Part shown: one piece after another, positions 44,515 to 53,734 of the stretch
Numbering within the stretch: the first letter of the stretch is position 1
Layout: every line of letters starts with the position of its first letter
DNA from: PGYR01 sp040264895
GTDB lineage: Bacteria > Bacteroidota > Ignavibacteria > Kapaibacteriales > UBA2268
Direction of reading: 5' to 3'
Length of the DNA stretch: 64,000 nt
NCBI GenBank assembly: GCA_040264895.1
Contig: JBDQHL010000002.1
Coordinates: forward strand, 14,064-78,063
Made by a program: the position numbers and the translations under genes
Notes under the pieces: generated by a model
The model's database searches: none
The model's input: only the letters and a program-made list of their open reading frames with translations
Told to the model about the DNA's origin: nothing

Positions 44515-46713
44515 TTGAAGATTAACACTTACATAGTTATTTTTTTTCTTGCTACTTTTGGTCTATTAGCCAAAGGTAGCTTGAAAGTTAAAGATAAAAA
44601 AACAAAAGAAACGTTGATTTCTGCTTCGGTTATGTTTGTTAATTTAAACCCAAATAAATTAGATTCTAACTTCAGGAAGACTGATGCTTATGGTTCAGTT
44701 ACAATTCCTTATGACTCAGCTTTAGCCAAAGTGTCTTACTTAGGTTATGAACCAGTGGAAATAAAAACTTATAAAACCACTAAGAACTTAGCTTTACTCA
44801 AGCAAGTGTCAATCCTATATTCTGAAATTGTTACTACTGGACAATATTCACCCACCCTTAGTACAAACTCAATAATTAAAGTTGATGTACTTGACCGAGA
44901 TTTTATTGAAAGTAAGGCTGCAAACAACCTAAGTGATTTATTACTACAAGAGGGTGCAATAAATATCAATCAAGATGCACAATTAGGTAGCAACTTATCT
45001 ATCAATGGCCTTGGTGGTGAAAACGTTAAAATATTGATCGACGGTATTCCTGTGATTGGTAGAACTAACGGTAATATTGACTTAAGTCAACTTAGCTTAA
45101 CAAATATTGATAGGGTAGAAATAGTTAAAGGTCCTATGTCAACTCTTTATGGAACCGATGCACTTGGTGGTGTAATAAACCTAATCTCATCTAAAGAAAA
45201 TGAAGACAGCTTTTCCGCAAATGCACGTGGGATGTACGAATCAGTTGGTAGATATAATCTGGATGTAGGTGTTAATGGAAGTATTAGTGACGGTTACGCA
45301 AGTCTTAATCTAGGACGCCACTTTTTCGGAGGGTTTGCTCCTACTAATAACTCACGCTCTAAGCTCTGGAAACCAAAAGAGCAGTATTTTGCTGACGTAG
45401 ATATAAAAACTACATACGGTGGGACTGACATAAGATACAAAGGTAGTTATTTTGATGAACTATTGGTTTCAAAAGGTCAGCCTATTGCTCCATATTTTGA
45501 GGGAGCTTTCGATAATAAGTACAGTACTAATAGATTCAACAATGCTATTTTTATTTCGAAACAATTACAGAATAATAAGAATTATAATTTATCTTTTTCA
45601 CATTCAGATTATACAAGGTCGAGAAATACATTTTTCAAAGATCTGGTTACTCTAGACGAGGTGATTACTGGAGATGAATCTGAACAGGACACAACCAGGT
45701 TCAATTCTATCAATATTCGAGCAGCATTCTTTGATGAATTTTTGAATGATAATCTTGGGTATAATGTTGGGATAGATTTTAACTTAGACAATGGTTCTGG
45801 TGGAAGAATAGAGGGCACTCCAGTAATAAATGACTATGCTGCATATATATCTACAAAGTATATAATTGAAGATTTGCTTACTATTCAACCTGCAATGAGA
45901 GTTATATATAACACAAAATATGATGCACCTCTGATACCTGCTTTGAACTTAATGTCTGATCTGACAGATGAACTGACGGTTCGTGCCTCTTATGCAAAAG
46001 GATTCCGGGCACCATCACTTAAAGAATTATATTTCTTTTTCGTAGACGCAAGCCATAATATTCAAGGGAATCAAGATTTGAATGCTGAGAGCTCAGATGC
46101 ATTTAATTTAGGGTTTGCATACACTTTAGTGAATAATAAAAGGGTGTTAAAATTCGAACCAAACTTCTATTATAATGCTATTGAAAATAAAATTAACTTA
46201 GCAAATGTACAAGGTGATTTGTTCACTTATATCAATATAGGTCAGCACAGAACTATAGGTACCAATACTACGTTGAAGTATATATACGACGACTTCTATA
46301 ACAAGATTGGTTTCAACTATATAGGTACAGAAAACTTTATTGATGGAGTTTCTAATGGTGTTCAGTACACGCCAGAAGTTACATTCAATTCATCGTGGGA
46401 GTCAGATTTTTGGGACTTAAAGTTTTCAATTTTCTATAAGTTTACTGGAGAATCACCCGGGTTTGTACTAAATGATCAAGAAGAAATTGAGAATTTTACG
46501 ATTGATTCATACCATAATATGGATGCAACGATTATGAGAAAATTTGAAGATTTGGGATTGTCTTTTTCAGTTGGTGCTATTAATATATTTGATGTTACTA
46601 CTGTTAATAGCAATCAAATTCAACAGGGTGGAACAGGTCACTCTGGTGGCTCAGCAGCATTGCCTGTGGGATATGGAAGAACAGTTTTTGCAAAATTTGA
46701 ACTGGATATATAA
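44515..46713 (+). CDS. TonB-dependent haem/siderophore receptor
   Basis: 732 residues, TTG start with signal peptide (KINTYIVIFFLATFGLLA). A short carboxypeptidase-regulatory-like domain (about 20-95), plug domain with INGLGGENVKILIDGIPVIG and RVEIVKGPMSTLYGTDALGG, then the beta-barrel ending in VFAKFELDI. The receptor imports a ligand, here very probably haem given the HmuY and HemS neighbours. Position between the secreted HmuY-like protein and HmuY suggests direct transfer of haem. Confidence 0.92.
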   Translation: MKINTYIVIFFLATFGLLAKGSLKVKDKKTKETLISASVMFVNLNPNKLDSNFRKTDAYGSVTIPYDSALAKVSYLGYEPVEIKTYKTTKNLALLKQVSILYSEIVTTGQYSPTLSTNSIIKVDVLDRDFIESKAANNLSDLLLQEGAININQDAQLGSNLSINGLGGENVKILIDGIPVIGRTNGNIDLSQLSLTNIDRVEIVKGPMSTLYGTDALGGVINLISSKENEDSFSANARGMYESVGRYNLDVGVNGSISDGYASLNLGRHFFGGFAPTNNSRSKLWKPKEQYFADVDIKTTYGGTDIRYKGSYFDELLVSKGQPIAPYFEGAFDNKYSTNRFNNAIFISKQLQNNKNYNLSFSHSDYTRSRNTFFKDLVTLDEVITGDESEQDTTRFNSINIRAAFFDEFLNDNLGYNVGIDFNLDNGSGGRIEGTPVINDYAAYISTKYIIEDLLTIQPAMRVIYNTKYDAPLIPALNLMSDLTDELTVRASYAKGFRAPSLKELYFFFVDASHNIQGNQDLNAESSDAFNLGFAYTLVNNKRVLKFEPNFYYNAIENKINLANVQGDLFTYINIGQHRTIGTNTTLKYIYDDFYNKIGFNYIGTENFIDGVSNGVQYTPEVTFNSSWESDFWDLKFSIFYKFTGESPGFVLNDQEEIENFTIDSYHNMDATIMRKFEDLGLSFSVGAINIFDVTTVNSNQIQQGGTGHSGGSAALPVGYGRTVFAKFELDI

Positions 46714-47717
46714 TGAAAAAACTAATATTACTTTTAGCTATTTCTGTATTCCTGACATCGTGCTTCGACGAAGACATAGCTGTTACCCCTTTGGATAGGG
46801 GCGACGTTGTTTCGAATCAAGTCGAAATGATGGGCAAATATGAGAATCAAGTATATTTTGATTTAGGTAGTAACACTACTGTGAGCACTAATAAATATGG
46901 TGAATGGGATTTAGGATTCCAGTCATATGATAGCTATCATATAAGATTAAACTCTGCTAGAAATATGGCAGTCCAAGATTTAGGAAAAGTTGACTTTGCT
47001 TCAGTTAATGCAGAGTCAGATGAGATAGAATACAAGAGAGATGTACCAAGTGGTAACAAAGATTCAATGGTTATTGGTAAGTGGTGGTTGGAAGAAAACG
47101 GAGAACTAATAAGTAAAGAACATGTTTATATAGTAGACAGAAAAAGAAGCCATGATCGTACCAGAGGTGGGTTAAGAAAGATTAAAATTCTATCTGCAAA
47201 TGAAAATAAATTTGTATTTATATTCGCAGAGTTAAATTCGTCTGAGTCTGACACAGTAGTAGTACCAAGAAATGAAATGTATAATTTTATTACTGTATCA
47301 CTTGATGGAAAAGGAAGTGTTACAAATTTGGAACCTAGGTCAGATGAATGGGACATAGTATTTACAAAATACACAGAACTTTTCGATGTGCCAGGCTTTG
47401 AAGTTTACCCTGTCACGGGAGCGTTAATTAATACCAGATATTGCGAGGTAGTAGAAGCAGATAGTACAATTTCTTTTGATGAATTGACAAGCGAATCTAT
47501 TGGGGAATATGTATTAACTAATAAACGCGATGAAATCGGTTGGGATTGGAAACAAGTTGATATCAACACTGGTGTATATACTGTCAATCCATTAAAGAAA
47601 TATATTATTAGCGATACAGAAGGTTTTTATTATAAACTTAGATTTATAGGCTTCCAAAAAATTGTGGACGGAAAAGCAGAAAAGGGTTACCCCGAATTTG
47701 AAATTAAATTATTATAA
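46713..47717 (+). CDS. hmuY: HmuY family haem-binding lipoprotein
   Basis: 334 residues. Lipobox LTSC (MKKLILLLAISVFLTSC). HmuY features: NQVYFDLGSNTTVSTNKYGE, WDLGFQSYDSYHIRLNSARN and DEWDIVFTKYTELFDVPGFE, with the closing YKLRFIGF typical of HmuY proteins. Anchored to the outer membrane; captures haem and passes it to the receptor. The ATG overlaps the receptor stop (TAATG), so it is coupled to it. Confidence 0.88.
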   Translation: MKKLILLLAISVFLTSCFDEDIAVTPLDRGDVVSNQVEMMGKYENQVYFDLGSNTTVSTNKYGEWDLGFQSYDSYHIRLNSARNMAVQDLGKVDFASVNAESDEIEYKRDVPSGNKDSMVIGKWWLEENGELISKEHVYIVDRKRSHDRTRGGLRKIKILSANENKFVFIFAELNSSESDTVVVPRNEMYNFITVSLDGKGSVTNLEPRSDEWDIVFTKYTELFDVPGFEVYPVTGALINTRYCEVVEADSTISFDELTSESIGEYVLTNKRDEIGWDWKQVDINTGVYTVNPLKKYIISDTEGFYYKLRFIGFQKIVDGKAEKGYPEFEIKLL

Positions 47718-47733
47718 AACGATTGATTAGTTT

Positions 47734-48771
47734 ATGTCAGTTACTAAATTGAAAGAACAATACGAAGAAGTAAAAGCAAACAACCCAGGCCTAAGAATTA
47801 AGGAATATGCTGATTTAATCGGTATAACTGAATTAGAATTATTAGCTTCGGGTCTTCATGATAAAGCAACTAAATTAGATGATAAACCAGTTGAGATTTA
47901 CAAACACTTGCCTGAGTTAGGTAGGTTAATGGTACTGACTAGAAATGAGTCTGCAGTTCACGAGCGAAAAGGTGTCTTCAATGAAGTACAAATGCATGGG
48001 ACAATGGGTCTAGTAGTTGGTTCTGATATTGATTTACGTATATTCTTTGATGATTGGAAGTACGTGTACAATGTAGAAAAAGAACACAGAGGCAAACTAC
48101 TTAGGTCTATTCAGTTCTTCAACAAGTATGGTAAAGCTGCTCAGAAAGTATATTTGACTGACGATAGCAATGAAGAAGCATACAGAATGCTGATTGATGG
48201 ATTCAAAACTGAAAATACTGAAATACCCGTTGTTGAAAAAGGTGCGAAACCAAAGAACTATAATAATGTTGAAGATATAGACTTTGATAAGGCAATTAGA
48301 GATTGGAACAAATTGGACGACACTCACAACTTCCAAGCTATATTGGATAGCCAGAATATAAGAAGGCTGGACCTAATGAAGCGAGCTCCAGATGAACTCG
48401 CTTGTCGTGTTCCTAACGATGCTGTAATTGATATTCTATACTCAGCAGTTGAGACAGAAACTCCAATAATGGCTTTTGTTGCTAATGATGATTTGATTCA
48501 GATTCATACAGGTGAGGTTCACAATATAAGACTTATTGAAAACTGGACTAATGTAATGGACCCAGATTTCAACTTACACCTTCGCAATGATTTAGTTGCA
48601 GAATCGTATGTAGTCAAAAAACCAGGTGATGCTGGTGGTACAATTACATCGCTCGAATTATACGATATGGATGACGAACTTGCTATAACTTTCTTCGGTA
48701 AGAGAAAGCCAGGTATTCCTGAGTTAGAGAGCTGGAGAGAGATAATTGCTAAATTGGAAAAAGCAGATTAA
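47734..48771 (+). CDS. hemS: hemin-degrading factor HemS/HmuS
   Basis: 345 residues with two tandem HemS/ChuX-type repeats: RIKEYADLIGITELELLASG and FNEVQMHGTMGLVVGSDIDL with RIFFDDW in the first, and RAPDELACRVPNDAVIDI, EVHNIRLIENWTNVMDPDF in the second. Binds haem in the cytoplasm and assists iron release. Fits the haem-uptake operon; the conserved haem-liganding His lies in the first repeat motif region. It is followed two bases later by the DUF6787-like gene. Confidence 0.92.
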   Translation: MSVTKLKEQYEEVKANNPGLRIKEYADLIGITELELLASGLHDKATKLDDKPVEIYKHLPELGRLMVLTRNESAVHERKGVFNEVQMHGTMGLVVGSDIDLRIFFDDWKYVYNVEKEHRGKLLRSIQFFNKYGKAAQKVYLTDDSNEEAYRMLIDGFKTENTEIPVVEKGAKPKNYNNVEDIDFDKAIRDWNKLDDTHNFQAILDSQNIRRLDLMKRAPDELACRVPNDAVIDILYSAVETETPIMAFVANDDLIQIHTGEVHNIRLIENWTNVMDPDFNLHLRNDLVAESYVVKKPGDAGGTITSLELYDMDDELAITFFGKRKPGIPELESWREIIAKLEKAD

Positions 48772-48773
48772 TT

Positions 48774-49109
48774 ATGAGTAAGATTGATAAAATAGTAAAT
48801 GTTTTGAAAGAGAGGTGGGGTGTTAGCTCTGCATTCGATGTAGTTGTTATTCTTATTGTATTTGCTATAACTGGAATGTCGTCATTATACGTCAGCAAAT
48901 TCGTATTTGAGGCACTTAACCTAACTTCTGATGACCCATTTTGGCTAAGAGCAATTGTTTATATATTTACTGTTTTGCCTGCTTACCAAGTTATACTTTT
49001 CATTGTAGGTACTTTGCTCGGACAGGGCAAGTTCGTTCGCAGCTTCCTTAAGATGATGTTTGGTCGCCTTACTTTTTGGAAGAAGAAGAAAAAGACAAAA
49101 GAAATTTAA
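48774..49109 (+). CDS. DUF6787-like small membrane protein
   Basis: 111 residues: LKERWGVSSAFDVVVILIVF and two to three membrane helices (about 20-50, 62-84), with a basic tail FWKKKKKTKEI. The KERWxV start and GKFVRSFLKMMFGRL end match a small Bacteroidota membrane family I know as DUF6787. Located in the haem operon, possibly as an accessory inner-membrane protein, but with no known function. Confidence 0.65.
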   Translation: MSKIDKIVNVLKERWGVSSAFDVVVILIVFAITGMSSLYVSKFVFEALNLTSDDPFWLRAIVYIFTVLPAYQVILFIVGTLLGQGKFVRSFLKMMFGRLTFWKKKKKTKEI

Positions 49110-49173
49110 ACTTCCCATTTGCAAAAAAATCATTAATTTGTAGCTACACTTCATAATACAACAGGAAAAAGCT

Positions 49174-49905
49174 ATGAATAAACTATACTACTTAGGACTT
49201 GCATTTCTTGCAACAATATTACTATTATCATGCTCTGATGATGATAATGGAGCCAGCCCAGATGACAATGACACAGAGACTTTTAGTTTTCCTTTGGAAA
49301 GGGGAAACGAGTGGGTTTACGAAGAAGTTTTCTATGATAATGAAGGGAATGAGGGAGATAAATCCGGGAATCAAAGGATTGTTTCCGTGGGAGAAACTCT
49401 TACACTTTTTGGAAAGGGTTGTTATATGATTACCACGAGTAATGTTCTTGCAGGAGCCGACGGTTCCACTTCAAAGAAATATGCTTATTCAGATGAAGAG
49501 GGTTACTATGAATATGATCCTGCTTTTTTTGATATGTTAGAAGAAGCAGACCCCAATGTAGAGAGGGGATGGATAAAACTATTTGGAATTGGTCAAGAAA
49601 CCTAGACTGCTTATAGCTATCAGGGAACAGCAGGTTTATTAGACTCACACATAGTTGACGTAGCAGATGTGAGGGTTAAATACGAAAGAACTACAGAGCT
49701 AATTTCATCTGATAGTACCACTATTACTGTTAAGATATTTACTGTTACTACTTACTATGAACTAGAAACTGCTGAGAATTATTACTAAAACTCTGAAACT
49801 AGAACTTACTATGTGCACGAAGAATATGGTGTTTTATCTGAAAGAGAAGTGCAAACTGGTGGCAATGGCGGCTGGGGTTGGAAATTAAAAAGTAAGAATT
49901 ACTAA
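49174..49905 (+). pseudogene. lipoprotein interrupted by in-frame TAG and TAA
   Basis: Lipoprotein signal peptide (YYLGLAFLATILLLSC). In-frame TAG at 49603-49605 follows LFGIGQET, the frame then continues TAYSYQGTAGLLDSHIVDVA, DVRVKYERTTELISSDSTTI; a second stop TAA at 49786-49788 follows ELETAENYY, and the frame goes on NSETRTYYVHEEYGVLSERE to the terminal stop at 49903. No frameshift. The protein has no family I recognise, but the continuing sequence is clearly coding (YxVHEEYGVLSEREV is a familiar end of Bacteroidota lipoproteins). Full length would be 243 codons. Confidence 0.7.
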
Positions 49906-49964
49906 TAACAGAATTCAATAAAAATATTATCTTACTTTTTTAAGAATTCAATTATAACAAAAGA

Positions 49965-50729
49965 ATGAAGAACTCGATTTCTAAAGTATTATTAATAGTC
50001 ACAATCTTTGCTTTTTTCTCCTGTAGTGATGACGATGGACCTCAATTAATAGAGAATAGTAATAATGAAAGGCATGTCTTTGTTTTAGAACAAGGTCAAT
50101 CTTTCGATTATGATCTTGCTAAGACTGACTTTGAGACATCTAGTGACACTATAAATAAAGATGTAAAAGTTTTTCGTTTAACAAGTACTTCTGTTGGTTC
50201 TTCTGTCAATATTGATGGTAAACAAGCATTTGTAATTAATGATAGTGAATTTCTAGAGTATTCTATATTCTCGAATGCTAAATATTTCTATAGCGATGAC
50301 AACAGTTTAGAGATTTATACTGAATCGATTTTGGACCTTGCTAACTTGAATTCAAATGACGACGCTTATTATCCTCTAAGGGGAAAGTGGCTGAAAATTA
50401 TTGATTTCAAAGAAAAGGAATGGACATCTGTAGATACTAAAGATACTATAAATTTGAATCTTAGAACATATGAACGAAAGTATGAAGTTACGGGTAAAAG
50501 GATAAATGTAACAGAAGTTACCTATGATGGGAAAGTCTTTGATGCATTAAATATAGATATAGTATATAAACATGAATTAAAATTGATAAATAGTTCTGAA
50601 CGACCTATTGTAAGACAAGTTCAGACTAATATACTCTCGATTGGAGAACTTGGTATTTATCAATTGAAGACTTCTTCAGGCATAATAGCGAATGAATTTT
50701 ATTATTCCATTCTATCAGACAATGATTAA
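49965..50729 (+). CDS. lipoprotein of unknown function
   Basis: 254 residues. Lipobox FFSC (MKNSISKVLLIVTIFAFFSC) followed by the acidic SDDDGPQ, the Bacteroidota lipoprotein surface-export-like signature. Mature part beta-rich (FVLEQGQSFDYDLAKTDFET, LRTYERKYEVTGKRINVTEV). It resembles the damaged upstream lipoprotein in layout (signal peptide, SDDD, aromatic beta tail), so the two may be paralogues. Followed by a strong terminator. Confidence 0.7.
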   Translation: MKNSISKVLLIVTIFAFFSCSDDDGPQLIENSNNERHVFVLEQGQSFDYDLAKTDFETSSDTINKDVKVFRLTSTSVGSSVNIDGKQAFVINDSEFLEYSIFSNAKYFYSDDNSLEIYTESILDLANLNSNDDAYYPLRGKWLKIIDFKEKEWTSVDTKDTINLNLRTYERKYEVTGKRINVTEVTYDGKVFDALNIDIVYKHELKLINSSERPIVRQVQTNILSIGELGIYQLKTSSGIIANEFYYSILSDND

Positions 50730-50746
50730 TAGAACTGTATAATTAT

Positions 50747-50785
50747 AAAAAAAGGCATTAGATTAAAACCTAATGCCTTTTTTTA
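50747..50785. terminator. strong bidirectional terminator
   Basis: AAAGGCATTAG-N8-CTAATGCCTTT, an 11-bp perfect stem flanked by A-runs and T-runs on both strands. Separates the plus-strand lipoproteins from the minus-strand SulP gene. Confidence 0.95.
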
Positions 50786-50801
50786 TACCATCTCTAGAAT
50801 T

Positions 50802-52346
50802 TTACTTTTTGGCATTGACACTATCTATAACAACTTTGTAAGTTGGATCTTCCAATACGTTTACATCAATAATTGCCTCAGCATCCTTAAGTAGTTTACG
50901 GCAATCTTTACTTAGGTGCCTAAGGTGAATTTTCTTACCTACCTTGTGGTAACGCTCTGTTATCTTATTTAAGGCCTCAATAGCTGACATATCAACTACT
51001 CTGCTCTCTTCAAAATCAATGATTATTTCGTCAGGGTCACCAAGTACATCAAACTTATCGTTGAATACTGTAACTGAACCAAAGAATAATGGTCCATATA
51101 TTTCATAGTGTTTTATACCGTGATCATCAACATATTTTCTAGCTCTAATTCTCTTTGCATTGTCCCATGCAAAAACTAAAGCAGCAATGATAACACCAAC
51201 TACCACCGCAATTGCCAAGTTGTGCAAGATAGCAGTTACTAGAGTAACCAATACCATAACAAATATATCTGTTTTAGGCATTCTACGGAGTGTACGCAAA
51301 CTAGCCCACTCAAAAGTACCAATAGATACCATTATCATTAGTCCAGTTAGTGCAGCCATCGGTAGTTTTTCTATCAGCCCAGCACCGAACATAATGAAAA
51401 CCAAAAGCATAACTGCAGCAACTATACCTGACAATCTTGCTCTAGCTCCCGACGACACGTTGATAAGTGACTGGCCAATCATAGCACATCCACCCATACC
51501 AGAGAAGAAACCAGAAATTACATTTGCTGCACCTTGAGCTACAGCTTCTTTGTTGCCTCGTCCACGAGTTTCAGTTATCTCATCAATAATATTTAACGTA
51601 AGCAAGCTTTCAATCAATCCCACACCAGCCATTACAGCAGAGTATGGTAATATTGTCATAAACATATCCCAGTTTAGAGGAACAGAAGGAATATGGAAAG
51701 GTGGAAAGCCACCTGAGATAGAGGCTATATCGCCTACTGTTCGCGTTTCGATACCAAATGCAACCACAATGCCAAATATTGATAAAATAGCCACTAACGA
51801 AGCAGGAATAGCTTTACTGATTTTAGGTAAACCCCAAATAATAAGCATTGATAAAAGTACGAGTCCTAAGAACATATACATTTCAGGACCAGTAAGCCAG
51901 TTGCCAGCATCGTCTTTAAACTGTGCTAATTGGGATGAGAATATAATTATTGCCAACCCATTGACAAAGCCAAAGATGACGGGGTGAGGCACCAGCCGCA
52001 TCAGCTTACCGAGCTTTAGCACTCCAGTTAGAATCTGGAAAATCCCTGCCAGTATTACTGCTGCGAATATATACTCAACTCCGTGGCTAATAACTAAGGC
52101 AACTAACACAACAGCCACTGCACCAGTAGCGCCAGAAATCATACCTGGGCGACCTCCGAATATGGAAGTGATTAGCCCCATAACGAATGCTGCGTATAGT
52201 CCAGTTAATGGTGATAGCCCAGCAATAAGCGCAAAGGCAACTGCCTCCGGCACTAATGCCAGTGCTACAGTTAGCCCTGAGAGTATCTCGGTTTTGTAAT
52301 CTACTTTTTCAGATGAAAAATCGAAGAAGTTTATAATCTTTTGCAT
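50802..52346 (-). CDS. SulP (SLC26) family anion transporter with STAS domain
   Basis: 514 residues. About 10-12 membrane helices (residues 15-390) starting with VALALVPEAVAFALIAGLSP, the SulP signature, and including GMGGCAMIGQSLINVSSGAR. C-terminal STAS domain about 405-514 (EIYGPLFFGSVTVFNDKFDV, IIDFEESRVVDMSAIEALNK). Transports sulfate, bicarbonate or related anions; nothing in sequence decides which. Lone gene between two terminators. Confidence 0.93.
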   Translation of the reverse strand: MQKIINFFDFSSEKVDYKTEILSGLTVALALVPEAVAFALIAGLSPLTGLYAAFVMGLITSIFGGRPGMISGATGAVAVVLVALVISHGVEYIFAAVILAGIFQILTGVLKLGKLMRLVPHPVIFGFVNGLAIIIFSSQLAQFKDDAGNWLTGPEMYMFLGLVLLSMLIIWGLPKISKAIPASLVAILSIFGIVVAFGIETRTVGDIASISGGFPPFHIPSVPLNWDMFMTILPYSAVMAGVGLIESLLTLNIIDEITETRGRGNKEAVAQGAANVISGFFSGMGGCAMIGQSLINVSSGARARLSGIVAAVMLLVFIMFGAGLIEKLPMAALTGLMIMVSIGTFEWASLRTLRRMPKTDIFVMVLVTLVTAILHNLAIAVVVGVIIAALVFAWDNAKRIRARKYVDDHGIKHYEIYGPLFFGSVTVFNDKFDVLGDPDEIIIDFEESRVVDMSAIEALNKITERYHKVGKKIHLRHLSKDCRKLLKDAEAIIDVNVLEDPTYKVVIDSVNAKK

Positions 52347-52450
52347 TTCTAAGTATCTTTATTTCAATTAATGACAAATAAAAGACGGCAATTTCTTAAA
52401 AATTAAGCTCATTACAATATTTTTAGGTAAATAAACTCCAATAGTAAACC

Positions 52451-53659
52451 TCACAATATCTCACTTGCTAAATAGAACGATCCAACTATAAGAATGGGAT
52501 TACTAATTTGCTTTGCCTCACTTAGTGCAGCCTTTGGATTGTCGATAGTGCTATATTCCACTTCTGAATTTATAACAGCAGATGCCAATTCGCTTGCTTT
52601 AGCTGACCTATCTCCTGTGACCTGAGTGAATATAAACCGCTCTGCAATCTGTTCTAATTGATTAACTATATCTCTAAAATTCTTGTCTTTCATCATAGCA
52701 ATAACTATTGTCCATTTCTGATTTGGATAGTAAGCGAAGAGTGATTCTATTAGATTCTTAGCTGCAGCAGGTGAGTGCGCAATGTCGATTATAGTCAAAG
52801 GGTTTTCATCTATCACTTCCATTCTACCGAAATAGCCAGAGTTCTCTCTTAGGCTTTTGATTGCGTTTAATTGAATTTCTTTATCTACTGGGTTGCCCAG
52901 ATATATTTCGGTTACTGTTAGTGCAGCTTTATAGTTTTTCTGAAATGATTTGCTGACATAAGATTTAGTGATTTCGGTTAACACATTTTGCTCAATTTCT
53001 GATGTGGGTGTAATAATCTCAGCTGACATTTTGCTGGCTTTGTCTGTAATTACATCGAGAATAGCTTTATCAGTATTAGTGTTAATGACAGGAGTATTTA
53101 GTTTTATTATACCTGCTTTTTCGAATGCGATTTGCTCTATTGTATCGCCAAGAAATTCCTGATGATCCAAATCAATATCCGTGATACATGTAACCTTCGG
53201 CTTGAGTATATTTGTGCTATCAAATCTGCCGCCCATGCCTGTTTCTATTACTGCAACATCCACATGATGATTCTGGAAGTGCATAAAGGCCATTATGGTA
53301 GTAATCTCGAAGAATGTGGCATCTAAGTCTTCTGCTATTGGGAGTAAGGTTTCAGAAAAGTCAATAAGCTCATCATCGGTGATTGGAGTTCCATTGACTC
53401 TTATTCGCTCGTTGAAATCCTTGATGTGTGGCGATGTGTAAAGTCCAACCGTCAGCCCCATTTCTGTGAGTAAAGAAGCCACAACAGAGCAAGTTGTACC
53501 CTTGCCATTTGTACCAGCTATATGGATTGTTGGATAGCTATCTTGCGGATTGCTCATTGCATTTGCGAGTGCTATAGTGCGTTCGAGTCCTGGCTTTATT
53601 CCAGCTCTCAGCTTAGCGTATAGGTCACTTAGTAGTTTTTCTTTTTTGGTGTTGTTCAT
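52451..53659 (-). CDS. folC: folylpolyglutamate/dihydrofolate synthase FolC
   Basis: 402 residues from the ATG at 53659 (MNNTKKEKLLSDLYAKL); an ATG at 53677 adds six unsupported residues. ATP site IHIAGTNGKGTTCSVVASLL, HIKDFNERIRVNG, VAVIETGMGGRFDSTN, and the C-terminal domain with TIIDIAHSPAAAKNLIESLF and IVGSFYLASEIL. Adds glutamate to folate and dihydropteroate. 75 bases downstream of the isocitrate dehydrogenase gene, past that gene's terminator. Confidence 0.94.
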   Translation of the reverse strand: MNNTKKEKLLSDLYAKLRAGIKPGLERTIALANAMSNPQDSYPTIHIAGTNGKGTTCSVVASLLTEMGLTVGLYTSPHIKDFNERIRVNGTPITDDELIDFSETLLPIAEDLDATFFEITTIMAFMHFQNHHVDVAVIETGMGGRFDSTNILKPKVTCITDIDLDHQEFLGDTIEQIAFEKAGIIKLNTPVINTNTDKAILDVITDKASKMSAEIITPTSEIEQNVLTEITKSYVSKSFQKNYKAALTVTEIYLGNPVDKEIQLNAIKSLRENSGYFGRMEVIDENPLTIIDIAHSPAAAKNLIESLFAYYPNQKWTIVIAMMKDKNFRDIVNQLEQIAERFIFTQVTGDRSAKASELASAVINSEVEYSTIDNPKAALSEAKQISNPILIVGSFYLASEIL

Positions 53660-53680
53660 AGGTGGGTAAATTAACAAAAA

Positions 53681-53711
53681 AACCCCTCACCAAATAGATT
53701 GATGAGGGGTT
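53681..53711 (-). terminator. intrinsic terminator after the isocitrate dehydrogenase gene
   Basis: AACCCCTCA pairs with TGAGGGGTT (9 bp, 13-base loop); on the minus strand it is followed by T7, 24 bases past the icd stop and just before folC. Confidence 0.85.
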
Positions 53712-53734
53712 CTATAGGTCCAAAGTTTTTTTAT

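Noticed and set aside
2325..49905. Reassigned stop codons (alternative genetic code)
   Set aside because: Intact core genes (groEL, mnmA, hslU, murA, rhlE and others) end in TAA or TAG at the expected family lengths, so neither codon is generally read as sense.
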